DNA from: Ignavibacteriales bacterium
GTDB lineage: Bacteria; Bacteroidota; Ignavibacteria; UBA10030
DNA: 48,452 bases
Reading direction: 5' to 3'
NCBI GenBank assembly: GCA_016186715.1
Contig: JACPLA010000022.1
Span: 1-48,452 of the forward strand
The notes under the pieces were generated by a model. It ran no database searches and was not told the origin of the DNA. It saw nothing but the letters and a program-made list of their open reading frames with translations. Positions 18,633 through 29,492 of the stretch are shown here, piece by piece. The position numbers were made by a program, and so were the translations under genes. Within the stretch, counting starts at the first letter, position 1; each line of letters starts with the position of its first letter.

Positions 18633-20324
18633 TCAAGAACTCGGGGCGTCCAAAACCTCTCTGATCCGTTCCAAGACCTCGGAAGTTTCGTACGGTTTGT
18701 AAATGAAGTGATTGTCTCCCAGCTTGGCCATCTCCGCCTTCATCTGTGGCTCAACAAATCCGCTGGCCACAATGATGCGGACCCCCGGGTTAATCTCCCG
18801 CATGGTCACACATGCCTCCCATCCGCCGAGTCCGGGCAACCCCAGGTCGGAAAGCACAAGCTTGATGTCATGGTGGTTTTTCATAAAGATCTCGACTGCC
18901 TCAATGCCATCCTTTGCAAAAAGAACGCGATAGCCCTTTTGTTGGAGCACTCCCCCAACGGCGGAACGAAGAAGATCCTCATCCTCCACAAACAAGATGG
19001 TCTCGTGTCCCGCAAGAGTCCGTTCCCCGAGATAACGCATTTCCATCAATCGTTCCTGATCAGGCCTCGACGCGGGGAAAAACAAGCGGAATGAACTTCC
19101 CTCGTCAACCTCACTGACAACTTCGATGAAACCCTTATGAGACTGGACGATGCCATAAACCACGGCAAGTCCGAGTCCGGACCCCGAACTCTGTTTTTTT
19201 GTCGAAAAGAACGGCTCAAAGACCCTTGCACGAATTTTGTCATCCATTCCAATGCCCGTGTCAGAAACACTCAGGCACACGTAGTCGTTCGTTTCGGCTT
19301 CCGGGAACCGATCCCGCAAAGTCTCTCCCTGAATCTTCGTCGTTCTCACTGTCAATGTTCCTCCTCTCGGCATTGCGTCACGCGCGTTGACATACAAATT
19401 CAAGAGGACCTGGTCGAATTGGTTCGGGTCCGCAAGGATTCCCGCGACCCGGGGATCGAGATCGAGCAAAAATGCGATGGTTCGCGGAAACGTCTCCATG
19501 ATCATGTTTGTAAAATCCTGGACCGATGAATTGATATCCACAAAGACGAGTTCAGGCCGGGTTTTATGTGCCAGTGTCATGAGTTCTTTCACCATTTTTT
19601 TGGCGCGTCCAACAGTATTCTTGATTGCCAGCAGACTCATCTGGTTGTTGGACGGAGAGTTCTTTCCGCCTTCGAGAATGGAGGTATAGGCAAGAATGAT
19701 TCCGAGGATGTTATTGAAATCGTGCGCGATTCCTCCGGCCAGTCGACCGATCGATTCCATTTTCTGAGCTTGTCGAAATTGTTGTTCCAGCCTTAGACGT
19801 TCCTCCTCCGCCTTCTTCAGGTCTGTGATGTCACGGGCTACCGCCTGCACCTCCACAATCTTTGCTCCTTCCAGAATGACCTGGACGTTTTGGCCGAGCC
19901 AGATAACGCGCCCGTCTTTGGCCAGGGCGGGGAACTCGAGATACGTCGCGGGGATTTTTTCTTCCGTTTGCCTCAAATAATGACGCATGGTCCGTTTCCT
20001 GTAATCGGCTCACACAAAATCAAGAAAGCTGCGGCCAACCACCTCTTTGAGGTTGTATCCCATGATCCGCTCTGCGGCCGGATTCGCATACACAAAATTT
20101 CCCCGGGGATCGGTCCGGTAAATGATGTCATTGGCCGACTCGACGATTTGACGGTACCGCTCCTCGCTTTCCCGCAGCGCTTGCAGGGCTTTGTCCCGCT
20201 CGTGTTCGAGGATCTTCAGATTAACGTATTCCCGGCGGAGTTGCTGAAGTTCTTGCAGGAGGTCGTCCCGCGGCCGGTCCCGATCGGCTGGCGAGGCTTC
20301 GTGGGGGGGAGGATGGGATGGCAT
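18633..20324 (-). CDS. PAS-domain hybrid sensor histidine kinase with C-terminal receiver, interrupted by an in-frame TGA
   Basis: ORFs 20010..20324 (PAS: YRQIVESANDIIYRTDPRGNFVYANPAAERIMGYNLKEVVGRSFLDFV*) and 18633..19988 (MRHYLRQTEEKIPATYLEFPALAKDG..., H-box GGIAHDFNNILGII, N/G boxes, receiver ETILFVEDEDLLRSAV) are in the same frame, separated by TGA at 20010-20012. Confidence 0.85.
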
Positions 20325-20330
20325 GAACTG

Positions 20331-21062
20331 CTACTGAGGTCGTTGTCCGCTTTCCTGAGTGTGTTGGATACCCTCAAGTTTCTGGGTGACCAATGTCGTG
20401 AGATCCAACATCGATTTCAACCCGGAGGACACTACTTCAAATTCTTGCTTGAGTCCTGAGAAGGCATCAAGAAACGGCTTTCGTCCGTCATTTGTCACAT
20501 ACTTCAGCAACTCGGTTTCCGTTTCCGCAATTTTCCCCGTCAGCTGGGACAACCCATTATTAACAAATTGTCCGATCGAATTCACGGTATTCTGAAACAT
20601 CTGCAGCGATGCCAGATCTTTCTGCTGCTGATACATCTGGACCTCTTCCTTTTGTCTTCGGAAGACTTCTTTGCGGTACATGTACCGCTCGAACACGCTG
20701 TTGATCGTCAAAGGAAGCCGGTCGATTTCGATGTGTTCCTTCGACAAGTAATCGTAGGCCCCCAGTTTCATCGCTTCGACCGCCACCTCTTCGGAGCCGG
20801 CCGCCGTCAGCATGATGACCGGCGTGTCGACGTTGTTTTCGTGCATCCATGCAAGGACATCCAGCCCGGAGAGACCCGGCATTTTATAATCGAGGAGAAC
20901 GACGTCATACGTCGCATTCTTGAGCTTCTCGATCGCATCCTCGCCGGAATCGCTCATGGTCACCTCATGTTTGTCGGACATGGTCAGAGCGATTTCAAGA
21001 CTCATCCGGAAGGAATCCTGATCGTCAACAACGAGCACGTGAGGGGGTCTCGGAGCAGGCAT
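20331..21062 (-). CDS. response regulator with N-terminal receiver domain and C-terminal helical region
   Basis: 243 aa; HVLVVDDQDSFRMSLEIAL, YDVVLLDYKMPGLSGLDVL, PVIMLTAAG, YDYLSKEH. Confidence 0.9.
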   Translation of the reverse strand: MPAPRPPHVLVVDDQDSFRMSLEIALTMSDKHEVTMSDSGEDAIEKLKNATYDVVLLDYKMPGLSGLDVLAWMHENNVDTPVIMLTAAGSEEVAVEAMKLGAYDYLSKEHIEIDRLPLTINSVFERYMYRKEVFRRQKEEVQMYQQQKDLASLQMFQNTVNSIGQFVNNGLSQLTGKIAETETELLKYVTNDGRKPFLDAFSGLKQEFEVVSSGLKSMLDLTTLVTQKLEGIQHTQESGQRPQ

Positions 21063-21147
21063 AAGGGTACCGGAAAAATGTGAAAAAATGGTTCGGTGTT
21101 TTATATGGTAGCCAGAATTGCAACAAAAGACAATACAAGCCCCGCCA

Positions 21148-21364
21148 GGTAGTGTCTCATTTTCGAAGGGATTACCAACCTCTGTGGAACTCTCTTTTGA
21201 AGCTCCGTGTCACTCCGTGAAATTTTCTTCTGTAAAAGCGTTACACAGAGAGCCACAGAGAAGACACAGAGGTACACAGAGGGAAATCCCTCTGTGGAAC
21301 TCTCTTTTGAAGCTCTGTGTCACTCTGTGAAATTAAATCCAGTATAGTAAACTCAGACACTACC
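21148..21364. repeat. MITE-like intergenic element with 10-bp terminal inverted repeats and internal 46-bp direct repeats
   Basis: ggtagtgtct (21148-21157) is the exact reverse complement of agacactacc (21355-21364); internal cctctgtggaactctcttttgaagctcYgtgtcactcYgtgaaatt at 21179-21224 and 21289-21334. Confidence 0.6.
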
Positions 21365-21442
21365 CCCCGCCAGGGAACCCGATCAGACGGGTGCACGATT
21401 CGCTCGAGCCCCAACAGAATCTCTGACGTCCTTCTTCACTGT

Positions 21443-22051
21443 TTAGCGGTAGAGGTGATGCCGTATGATGAATCGCTCTACTGCTGGCACCACGAGATAC
21501 CGAATCGAAAATCCCCGTTTCCTTCTCCTCCGGATTTGCGTTGACGAGAGATCGATCACAGGGCCAGCGATGGGAATCACGCGAAACTTCTTAGTCCGCC
21601 GGGCCTTCCGCCGAGTGGACGGCCCCCGACTATACACCGCCATGATAGCCATATTGCCGATTGCTTCCGGCTCCTTCCACGTCGATAGTTCCTTCAGACT
21701 GTCTCCGCCGAGAATCAAAACAAGCTCAGCGGCAGGATAGTTCGATTGAAATTGCTTCAGGGTGTCGACTGTATAGGAAATTCCTTGTCGTTGAATCTCG
21801 ATGTCAGAGAGGGAGAATCGCGCATTCCCGGCAATCGCAAGTTTCACCATGGCTCGTCTCAGTGCGGCAGGACTGGCTCTTCGGCTCACTTTGTGCGGGG
21901 GTATGAAGGCCGGTACAAAGAACACCCTGTCCAGTTTGAACTGTTCTCGTGCGTTCTCTGCGATCAAGAGATGACCAATATGAGGAGGATCGAATGTGCC
22001 TCCAAAGATGCCGATTCGACGAGGTGACCGCGTATTAGATGAATGCTTCAT
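21443..22051 (-). CDS. nadD: nicotinate-nucleotide adenylyltransferase
   Basis: 202 aa; IGIFGGTFDPPHIGHLLIAENAREQFKLDRVFFVPAFIPPHK, ISYTVDTLKQF, LSSTQIRRR. Confidence 0.92.
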   Translation of the reverse strand: MKHSSNTRSPRRIGIFGGTFDPPHIGHLLIAENAREQFKLDRVFFVPAFIPPHKVSRRASPAALRRAMVKLAIAGNARFSLSDIEIQRQGISYTVDTLKQFQSNYPAAELVLILGGDSLKELSTWKEPEAIGNMAIMAVYSRGPSTRRKARRTKKFRVIPIAGPVIDLSSTQIRRRRKRGFSIRYLVVPAVERFIIRHHLYR

Positions 22052-23180
22052 AAACCTCCAGGGTTTTCCGCGCTGTCTCGTCCCAAGAAAACCTTTTGAT
22101 ATTCGCGAGACCCCGACGGATTAATTCCTGGCGCTCGACCGGACGGTCGATGATTGTCATCATGGCATCCGCAAACGCATTCTCGTCCTCCGCCGGACAC
22201 ACGAGTGCAGCATCCCCGACCACTTCCGGCAAGGCGCCGCGGTCCGAAACGACACTTGGCGTGCCACAGGCCATTGCCTCAAGAGGAGGAAAGCCGAAAC
22301 CCTCATAGAGGGAAGGCAGGACGAGCATTTCGGCCGAGCGATAGACATTTGCCAGGTCCGCATCCGAAAGTTTGCCCAGATACAGGATTTTTTTGTCAAG
22401 CCGATTCCTCTCGATAAAACCGGCTAGATCAGGATGCCCACCGGGTGCCTTTCCGACGAACACAAGAGACATGTCAGATCTTTTCTCCGCAACCCGAGCG
22501 AACGCCCTCAAGAGGGTTATGATATTCTTGTGGGGAGAATTTCCCCCCACATAGAGAACAAAGGGATTCCTCAGACCATGAGCCGCACGAAACGCATCCA
22601 GGGAATTCCTGTCCGAAGCCGGCGTGAACTTCCCGGATACACCAAGAGGAATAGCGTGAACCCTCTTATCGTCCATACGGAAATGCGAAAGAAGATCCTG
22701 CTTCGCGAACTGAGAATCGGTAATGACTCCCGAGGCCGACGTAACGGCGTGACGCATGACCGTGTTCGCATACAGCCGCTGCATTCGAGAAAAATACTGC
22801 GGGAATCGCAGGTGGATCAAATCATGAACCGTTACAAGCGAGGGGATGCGCAATCCGTACGGGAGCGTGTAATGTGGAATGTGGAACAAGCGGACTCCCA
22901 ATCTCTGGGCGCGCAGGCCGAGAATGAACAGCTCTGAGAGGGAGTATTTCTTCTCAGAAATGCTCACACATCCCCATCCCGGAGGAACTGTCACATGGTT
23001 CCTGTCTGCGGGATCAACCAGAAGCAGAAATGTGTATGACAGGGAGCGCTGAGAGAGATGTTGAACGAGATTTTGAAGGTAGGTGCCAATTCCAAAGTCA
23101 AAATACTTTCTCGCATCAATTCCGATGACCGGCATGGGAAACGAACGTTGTTGTTGAGCGGCGACGGTCGAACTGTTCAT
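22035..23180 (-). CDS. glycosyltransferase family 4
   Basis: 381 aa; VTVHDLIHLRFPQYFS, YVGGNSPHKNIITLLRAFA, LVLPSLYEGFGFPPLEAMACGTPSVVSDRGALPEVVGDAAL. Confidence 0.9.
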   Translation of the reverse strand: MNSSTVAAQQQRSFPMPVIGIDARKYFDFGIGTYLQNLVQHLSQRSLSYTFLLLVDPADRNHVTVPPGWGCVSISEKKYSLSELFILGLRAQRLGVRLFHIPHYTLPYGLRIPSLVTVHDLIHLRFPQYFSRMQRLYANTVMRHAVTSASGVITDSQFAKQDLLSHFRMDDKRVHAIPLGVSGKFTPASDRNSLDAFRAAHGLRNPFVLYVGGNSPHKNIITLLRAFARVAEKRSDMSLVFVGKAPGGHPDLAGFIERNRLDKKILYLGKLSDADLANVYRSAEMLVLPSLYEGFGFPPLEAMACGTPSVVSDRGALPEVVGDAALVCPAEDENAFADAMMTIIDRPVERQELIRRGLANIKRFSWDETARKTLEVYEAFI

Positions 23181-23223
23181 TGATTAAAGTTAGATTTTTC
23201 TCTATCGTAAATCAAAGAAAAAG

Positions 23224-24708
23224 ATGCCTCACCTCGAGAACGCTTACCACCAAATCACGCGCAACACCGCCTTCCTCTTCTTCGCCCAGATTGTCACGAA
23301 GATTATCGGCTTTGTCACAAGTTTGCTCCTTGCGAATTACCTTGATGTGGAACATTTCGGCACATATGGTTTTGCGATCGCGTTCTCATCCCTGTTCATT
23401 CCGCTTTGTGATATCGGCGTCGACACGTTTGTCGTTCGCGAGTTAGCCGCAAGGCCGGAGCGCAAAACAGAATTCACGGGAACTGCTCTTTTGTCCAAGG
23501 CGGTCTTCAGCGTTTTTGCCTTCCTTGTGATTTCAGGTGCCATTTTCTCAACGTCGTACGACCGCGAAAAAATCATCTTTGTGGTGCTTGGTGCGGGCAT
23601 CACCGTTCTCCGGACGTTCTCAGCGACCTTCACGGCGTTCTTCCGGGGGGCTCAACTTATGAGCCACGATGCGAGAAGCGCGATTGTGGCGAAAATCATT
23701 GAAATCGGGGGCCTCCTGATCGGAATTGCCTATGGTCTTTCCCTGTTTCAGCTTCTCCTTGTGCTCCTTGCATCGTCATTGGTCCAGCTCCTCTACACGG
23801 GGTTTGTTGCTCAGCGACATGGTTTCCTGCGGCACATGCGACTTGACATCGGCGCGTGGAATCATCTTCTGAGGGGAGGAAGTCTCTTTGCCCTCACGGG
23901 ACTTTCAGTGAACATTTATTTCCAGATTGACAGCGTCATGTTATCGTTCATGGCCGGTGACGGGGCGGTGGGTTTGTACCGCTCCGTCTACAACCTTGTC
24001 TTCGCACTGAGTGGACTCTCAGCGGCCTTTGTGATTGCAATGTTTCCCATGATTGCGAAGTCTCATGAACACGATCTTCCGAGGGCGGTTCAGGCGGCAA
24101 AAAACGTCATCGTATACTCGTTGATGCTTGCACTCCCCATTGCTGTCGGAGGAACGGTCCTGGCCGAATCCATTATCAGTACGCTCTACAGGTCGAGCTT
24201 TCTGACCGCCTCGCTCACACTTCAGATTCTTGTCTGGTGGATCCCCATTGTTTATGTAACAAATGCCCTTGGATATATTCTTGGCGCCGCGAATTTGCAA
24301 AAAATCGTTCTGGCGGTCGCTTTCATGAATGCGGTACTCAACGTTTCTTTGAACGTTGTTCTTATCCCCCTCTTCCGTGAGAACGGAGCCGCTGCTTCAA
24401 CGGTCATCACGGAATCCATGGGTCTCATGATCCTTGCGTTCTTTGTGAAGCAGAGGTTTGGTTTGGTCTTCGATTCCCCAAAAATTATCCGACTCATCTT
24501 CGCCAACCTTGTATTCCTCCCGCTCATTTTCCTCAGCCCGTCGTATTCTTTCCCACTTCTGATGATTGGAGGGGGTGTGGTATATGTGCTTTTTCTCTTC
24601 GCGCTGAAATTACTTTCGGTTGAAGATCTTCAATCCCTTGCAGGATACCTCCGGACAGGATCGAAAAAGCATTCTATCCCCCCTGGTTCAAGCGACCCTT
24701 TCGGGTAA
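23224..24708 (+). CDS. polysaccharide flippase (Wzx/MOP-like)
   Basis: 494 aa multi-pass protein; AYHQITRNTAFLFFAQIVTKIIGFVTSLLLANYLDVEHFGTYGFAIAFSSLF typical of oligosaccharide flippases. Confidence 0.88.
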   Translation: MPHLENAYHQITRNTAFLFFAQIVTKIIGFVTSLLLANYLDVEHFGTYGFAIAFSSLFIPLCDIGVDTFVVRELAARPERKTEFTGTALLSKAVFSVFAFLVISGAIFSTSYDREKIIFVVLGAGITVLRTFSATFTAFFRGAQLMSHDARSAIVAKIIEIGGLLIGIAYGLSLFQLLLVLLASSLVQLLYTGFVAQRHGFLRHMRLDIGAWNHLLRGGSLFALTGLSVNIYFQIDSVMLSFMAGDGAVGLYRSVYNLVFALSGLSAAFVIAMFPMIAKSHEHDLPRAVQAAKNVIVYSLMLALPIAVGGTVLAESIISTLYRSSFLTASLTLQILVWWIPIVYVTNALGYILGAANLQKIVLAVAFMNAVLNVSLNVVLIPLFRENGAAASTVITESMGLMILAFFVKQRFGLVFDSPKIIRLIFANLVFLPLIFLSPSYSFPLLMIGGGVVYVLFLFALKLLSVEDLQSLAGYLRTGSKKHSIPPGSSDPFG

Positions 24709-24794
24709 GAACATTGAGTGCGCATTGCAATTCTGAACACCGTTTCCAACATTGTAGGGGGACTTCCCCGAGAGAGTCTGCAGGGCCAGAGTTC

Positions 24795-25472
24795 ATGACC
24801 ATCAAGAAAGGAAAAGAGACGTTGGGTTCCACTGACTTTCACCCAAATCGGTTTGTCGCTTCTCCCGACATTGTTCGAAGAATCCAGACCTCTTATCTAC
24901 ACTATTTCCCGCTTTTAGGTAAAGTCGCCGACCTGGGTTGTGGGGAGGGGGTTTTTCTCGATCTGCTCCGGGCGTCGGGACGAAAAGGAATTGGTGTTGA
25001 CATCACGCCTGAATTTGTCCGTGCGATCAAGCGCAGGGGTTTGAAGGCAGTAACGGCGGATATCACAACCTTCCTACGGAAGCATCGGTCCTCATTCGAC
25101 GGCATTTTCGCGAGTCATATCATTGAGCATCTCCCGGCCGCAAACGGCATCTTTCTCATCCGGTCGATGTTCGACGCGCTGAGATCGGGGGGTGTGGCGG
25201 TTCTCGTCACACCATCGTACGAGGACATTCTCGTGAGCAGCGAGCGTTTCTGGCTGGATATTTCTCATGTGAGGCCCTACCCCCTTCCTCTTCTTCATGA
25301 AGTGTTTCTCCATTATGGATTCGAAATTGTCAAGGAAGGGTACGACCTGGAAACACGGCTTCCGACTTCTCTTCGGCATCCCAGAAGCATGCTGCGACAC
25401 ATCGTAGGAAGAATGAGATTTGGAAGGAAGTTCAATACGGGAGATACGTTCATCGTTGCAAAGAAGCCTTAG
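24795..25472 (+). CDS. class I SAM-dependent methyltransferase
   Basis: LLGKVADLGCGEGVFLDLLRASGRKGIGVDITPEFV, FDGIFASHIIEHL; start at ATG 24795. Confidence 0.85.
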   Translation: MTIKKGKETLGSTDFHPNRFVASPDIVRRIQTSYLHYFPLLGKVADLGCGEGVFLDLLRASGRKGIGVDITPEFVRAIKRRGLKAVTADITTFLRKHRSSFDGIFASHIIEHLPAANGIFLIRSMFDALRSGGVAVLVTPSYEDILVSSERFWLDISHVRPYPLPLLHEVFLHYGFEIVKEGYDLETRLPTSLRHPRSMLRHIVGRMRFGRKFNTGDTFIVAKKP

Positions 25473-25547
25473 CCGGAGCAACCCCTCCGCACGGCCGCAT
25501 CATCATGACCATTCCGTCGTTAACAAACCTCCCAGTGTTGGAGTCGC

Positions 25548-26777
25548 ATGAGACCGTTGAACATTCTGGTTGACGCGCGAGGAACGCAGGAAGGGTTTAA
25601 ACAGCATAAACATCGTGGGATCGGACACTACGCGGTCCAGCTCATCCGTCAACTCCAGGAAAGCAGGACAGCACACCGGTTCACGTTCCTCGTCGATGCC
25701 ACGAAGCCTGTCGATCGCTTGTTGGCGCATTCGGACCTTCTCCGTCATTATCCCTGGGTGCGAGGATCCAGAATTTCGGAATTTCTTGAAACGCAGCTTA
25801 CTCTTCCCGGAACCATACGCACGAGAGTATTCGACGTGGTGCACTATCTGTCACAACACGATGGAGCGCGCGCCACTCCTTTCCCTTTTATCCTGAACAT
25901 CCTGGATACCGTTCAGCAATCTGCGGGCCGGCTGTACTCCTTCGGTCAAAATTTCAAACACAGAGTGCTCCAATCCATTGTGCAGCGGACGGTCGACAGG
26001 GCTTCGGCGATCATTACGATTTCGGAATACTCAAAGCAGGATGTCCTGAGGCACTATCGCATATCGTCCGAGAAGATCCATGTCACGCATCTGGCCGCCG
26101 ACCACCGCTTCTTCCGGGCCACGCCGAAAAAAGCAAAGGCCGTCGCACTGGCATCCATGAAGCTCCCGAAGGAATTCTTGTTCTATGTCGGCGGAATCGA
26201 TCCCCGAAAGAACGTGCGAACACTGATGCGAGCCCTTTTTCTCCTCTATGAAGAGCATCCTGCCAGTCCACCGCTCGTTTTTGCCGGCCGCATTGACAAC
26301 CAGACGGAGTACTCGGCCCTCATGCAGGATGTCGAACGCCTCCGTCTGACGGACCGCGTCCGATTTCTCGGCTTCGTGTCTGACGATCAGCTTCCCGCGC
26401 TCTTTGCCTGTGCCAAGGTGTTCGTGTTCCCAAGCCTGCTGGAGGGATTTGGCCTGCCTGTAGTACAAGCCATGGCATCGGGAATTCCCGTGGTCGCCTC
26501 GGCCACTTCATCGATTCCGGAAGTGGCGGGTGATGCGGTATTTTATGCAGACGTGACATCCGCCGACGCGCTGGCGCGGGCGATCCATCACGTTCTCACT
26601 CATCCCAGGGAGGCTGCCCGCAAGAAGGCCGCGGGTAAGCGCCGTGCGCGTTTGTTTTCCTGGAAACAAACGGCTGAGTCAACAATAAAGGTTTATGAGC
26701 ACGTCGCCATGAACGGGAACCGCATACGCTCACGACCATTTTTATCATCGAGGGGGGAAAAGGGTCGATCAAAATGA
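25548..26777 (+). CDS. glycosyltransferase family 4
   Basis: 409 aa; [63 protein letters not shown]. Confidence 0.9.
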   Translation: MRPLNILVDARGTQEGFKQHKHRGIGHYAVQLIRQLQESRTAHRFTFLVDATKPVDRLLAHSDLLRHYPWVRGSRISEFLETQLTLPGTIRTRVFDVVHYLSQHDGARATPFPFILNILDTVQQSAGRLYSFGQNFKHRVLQSIVQRTVDRASAIITISEYSKQDVLRHYRISSEKIHVTHLAADHRFFRATPKKAKAVALASMKLPKEFLFYVGGIDPRKNVRTLMRALFLLYEEHPASPPLVFAGRIDNQTEYSALMQDVERLRLTDRVRFLGFVSDDQLPALFACAKVFVFPSLLEGFGLPVVQAMASGIPVVASATSSIPEVAGDAVFYADVTSADALARAIHHVLTHPREAARKKAAGKRRARLFSWKQTAESTIKVYEHVAMNGNRIRSRPFLSSRGEKGRSK

Positions 26778-27919
26778 CTTCGATCCCGTAACGATGCTGA
26801 GGTCTTTATCGCCGCGGCCGGAGAGATTGACGATCAGGAGATTCCCTTTCAGCCTGTTCGCTTCCTTGATCACATAAGCGATCGCATGGGCTGATTCCAG
26901 GGCCGGAAGAATTCCTTCAAGCCTGGACATCACGTTGAAGGCGTCCAGTGCTTCGTCATCCGTGACGGAGGTGTATTCGACGAGGCCAAGATCTTTGAGA
27001 TGAGAATGCTCGGGGCCGACACCCGGATAGTCGAGCCCTGCCGAAATGGAATGAGCCGGTTGAATTTGCCCGGCCTCATCCTGCAACAGGTACTGGCGCG
27101 AGCCGTGAAGGATTCCCGGGGTTCCCCGGGTCAGTGACGCAGCATGTCGACCTGTGTCAAGTCCCATGCCTGCAGCTTCCACGCCAACCAGCCGCACGTC
27201 TGTTGAGTCAATGAGGAAGGGATAAAAAAGCCCGATTGCGTTACTGCCTCCTCCAACACACGCCACCAGGACATCCGGCAATCTTTTTTCAACCTCCCGG
27301 ATCTGCTCCTTTGCTTCCCTGCCGATGACGGTCTGGAAGTCCCGAACAATGAGCGGATACGGATGCATCCCCACGACTGATCCGATCATGTAGAATGTCA
27401 TGTCGACGTTCGTGATCCAGTCGCGAATGGCTTCGCTCGTCGCATCCTTCAGGGTCTTGCTCCCGGAAGCAACGGGAACGACCTCGGCTCCCATGAGTTT
27501 CATTTTTGCCACGTTGGGGGCCTGGCGGGAAATGTCCTCCTCCCCCATATAGATAACACACTCAAGTCCGAACAACGAGCAGACGGTCGCCGCCGCAACA
27601 CCGTGTTGACCGGCGCCTGTTTCCGCGACAATCCGCCGCTTGCCCAGCCTACGGGCGAGGAGGGCCTGGCCGATCGTGTTATTGATCTTATGGGCTCCTG
27701 TATGACAGAGGTCCTCTCTTTTGAAGTAGATCCTGGGGCCCCGGAGGTGCTCAGTAAGCCGTTGGGCTAAATAGAGAGGGGTTGGTCTTCCCACATAATG
27801 GCGTAGGTAGTACCCGAATTCTTTCTCGAATTCGGGATCGCTGCGAATCGCCTGATACTCTCCGGCCAAATTCTCCGCTGCGGCCATGAGCGTTTCGGGA
27901 ATAAATCTGCGTCGCTCAT
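26769..27919 (-). CDS. trpB: tryptophan synthase beta chain with atypical or truncated N-terminus
   Basis: [21 protein letters not shown]..., [45 protein letters not shown]. The ATG at 27919 overlaps the trpF stop but is out of frame with the body. Confidence 0.85.
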
Positions 27920-28569
27920 TCGTCCGGCTCGACTTCGCTGTAAGAAAGAGGTATGTTTTTCGCCCGGGCGACAAAATCGCGGACTTTCTGGTGATCCTTT
28001 TTGCCCGGTTCGATTTCCACCCCGCTGCTCACATCGACCCCATAGGGTTGAACGAAGCGTACAGCTGCTTCGATATTCTGAGGCGTCAATCCGCCTGACA
28101 GGATAATCCGGCCATATTCTTTGGCCCGCACCGCAATATTCCAGTCGAAGGTCCTTCCTGTTCCGCCGAATTTTGCTTCTGAATGCGTATCCAGGAGGAA
28201 GGCATCCACGATGTAGTTTCGCATCACCTCAACATCGAAATCCGGTTTTATTCGAAAAACCTTGATGACGCTGGTCTCAAAGCCCACGAGGTCATCGGCG
28301 CCCTCATTACCCGTCAACTGGACGGCGCTGAGGTTGACCTTCGAAACAACTTCGTGAATATATTTCGGCTCAGCATGCACAAAAACGCCTACTTTCGAAA
28401 CATGATCGGGAAGCTGCGTAACGATCTGGGCAGCGACTTTCGGAGAGATGTATCGGTCGCTTGGTTCATAAAACACAAATCCCACCGCGTCCGCCTTGCA
28501 GCGGACTGCATGCATTGCGTCTTCGAGATTGGTGATGCCACAAATCTTGACAAAAAGATCCTGCTGCAT
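27916..28569 (-). CDS. trpF: phosphoribosylanthranilate isomerase
   Basis: [73 protein letters not shown]. Confidence 0.92.
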   Translation of the reverse strand: MQQDLFVKICGITNLEDAMHAVRCKADAVGFVFYEPSDRYISPKVAAQIVTQLPDHVSKVGVFVHAEPKYIHEVVSKVNLSAVQLTGNEGADDLVGFETSVIKVFRIKPDFDVEVMRNYIVDAFLLDTHSEAKFGGTGRTFDWNIAVRAKEYGRIILSGGLTPQNIEAAVRFVQPYGVDVSSGVEIEPGKKDHQKVRDFVARAKNIPLSYSEVEPDE

Positions 28570-28688
28570 ATCAGAATGAATGAGTGATTTTATGCACGCG
28601 GTGAATTTTCTGCACCAAATCACAAGAAAATTCCAAAACCCAAATGCACAATGCTTTCAACCGGCGTAATTCCCATCACGCTTGGAAC

Positions 28689-29492
28689 CTATTGCGAAAA
28701 TCCAGTCTTGCGTAGTGTCACCGAGTGAATTCCCCGCAACGTTGCCACCCGGTCCTTGCTCTCAACGAGTGCTTCCCCGATAAGAACGGCGTCAAATTTG
28801 ACTTCCATAAGGAGACGAACCTCCTCGCCGCCTTTGATGCCGCTTTCACTCACGGCAATCGCCCGGGGATGGAGCAGAGGGCGAAGCTGAAACGATTGAT
28901 CCAGTGATACCGAAAAGTCCTCCAAGTCGCGGTTGTTTATCCCGATGATGGATGCCCCCAAGCTGTTCGCGTCTTCGACCTCGTGCCGGGTATGGACTTC
29001 CACCATCACGGCCATCCCAAGCGACTTTCCCAAGTCGTGCAATCGTCGCAGAAGTTCGGGAGGAAGGATTCTTACGATGAGCAGAATAGCGTCCGCACCG
29101 AGAATCCGCGATTCGTATACCTGTGCTTCGTCGATGATGAAATCTTTTCGCAACGCAGGCAGCGGAGATTGCCGGGTAATCTCCTGGAGCACCTCGGGAC
29201 CTCCTTGAAAAAACGCACGATCCGTAAGAACAGATAACGCCGCTGCCCCGCCCGTCTCATACTCTCTGGCAAGTGTCCGGTGGCTCGATTCCGTGTGAAG
29301 GCGGCCCCGGGACGGAGAAGCTTTCTTTATTTCGGCGATCACCGACAGACCGGGGCGACTGAGGGCGCCGGCGAAGTCTTTGGGAGGCGAGCAATCGGCA
29401 GCTTCCTTTTTCAGATCGGCCAGCGGGCGAAGGGACCGAAGCTCTGCCACTTCCCGGCGTTTGTTTTCCAGGATTTTCTGCAGAACGGTCAT
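28689..29492 (-). CDS. trpC: indole-3-glycerol phosphate synthase
   Basis: VIAEIKKASPSRG, LRKDFIIDEAQVYESRILGADAILLI, IIGINNRDLEDF, AVSESGIKGGEEV. Confidence 0.95.
   Translation of the reverse strand: MTVLQKILENKRREVAELRSLRPLADLKKEAADCSPPKDFAGALSRPGLSVIAEIKKASPSRGRLHTESSHRTLAREYETGGAAALSVLTDRAFFQGGPEVLQEITRQSPLPALRKDFIIDEAQVYESRILGADAILLIVRILPPELLRRLHDLGKSLGMAVMVEVHTRHEVEDANSLGASIIGINNRDLEDFSVSLDQSFQLRPLLHPRAIAVSESGIKGGEEVRLLMEVKFDAVLIGEALVESKDRVATLRGIHSVTLRKTGFSQ

Noticed and set aside
20007-20015. Selenocysteine or genetic-code reassignment at the kinase TGA
   Set aside because: No SECIS-like context identified, PAS domains do not use Sec at this position, and prfB with its TGA-dependent frameshift is intact, so TGA is a normal stop here.
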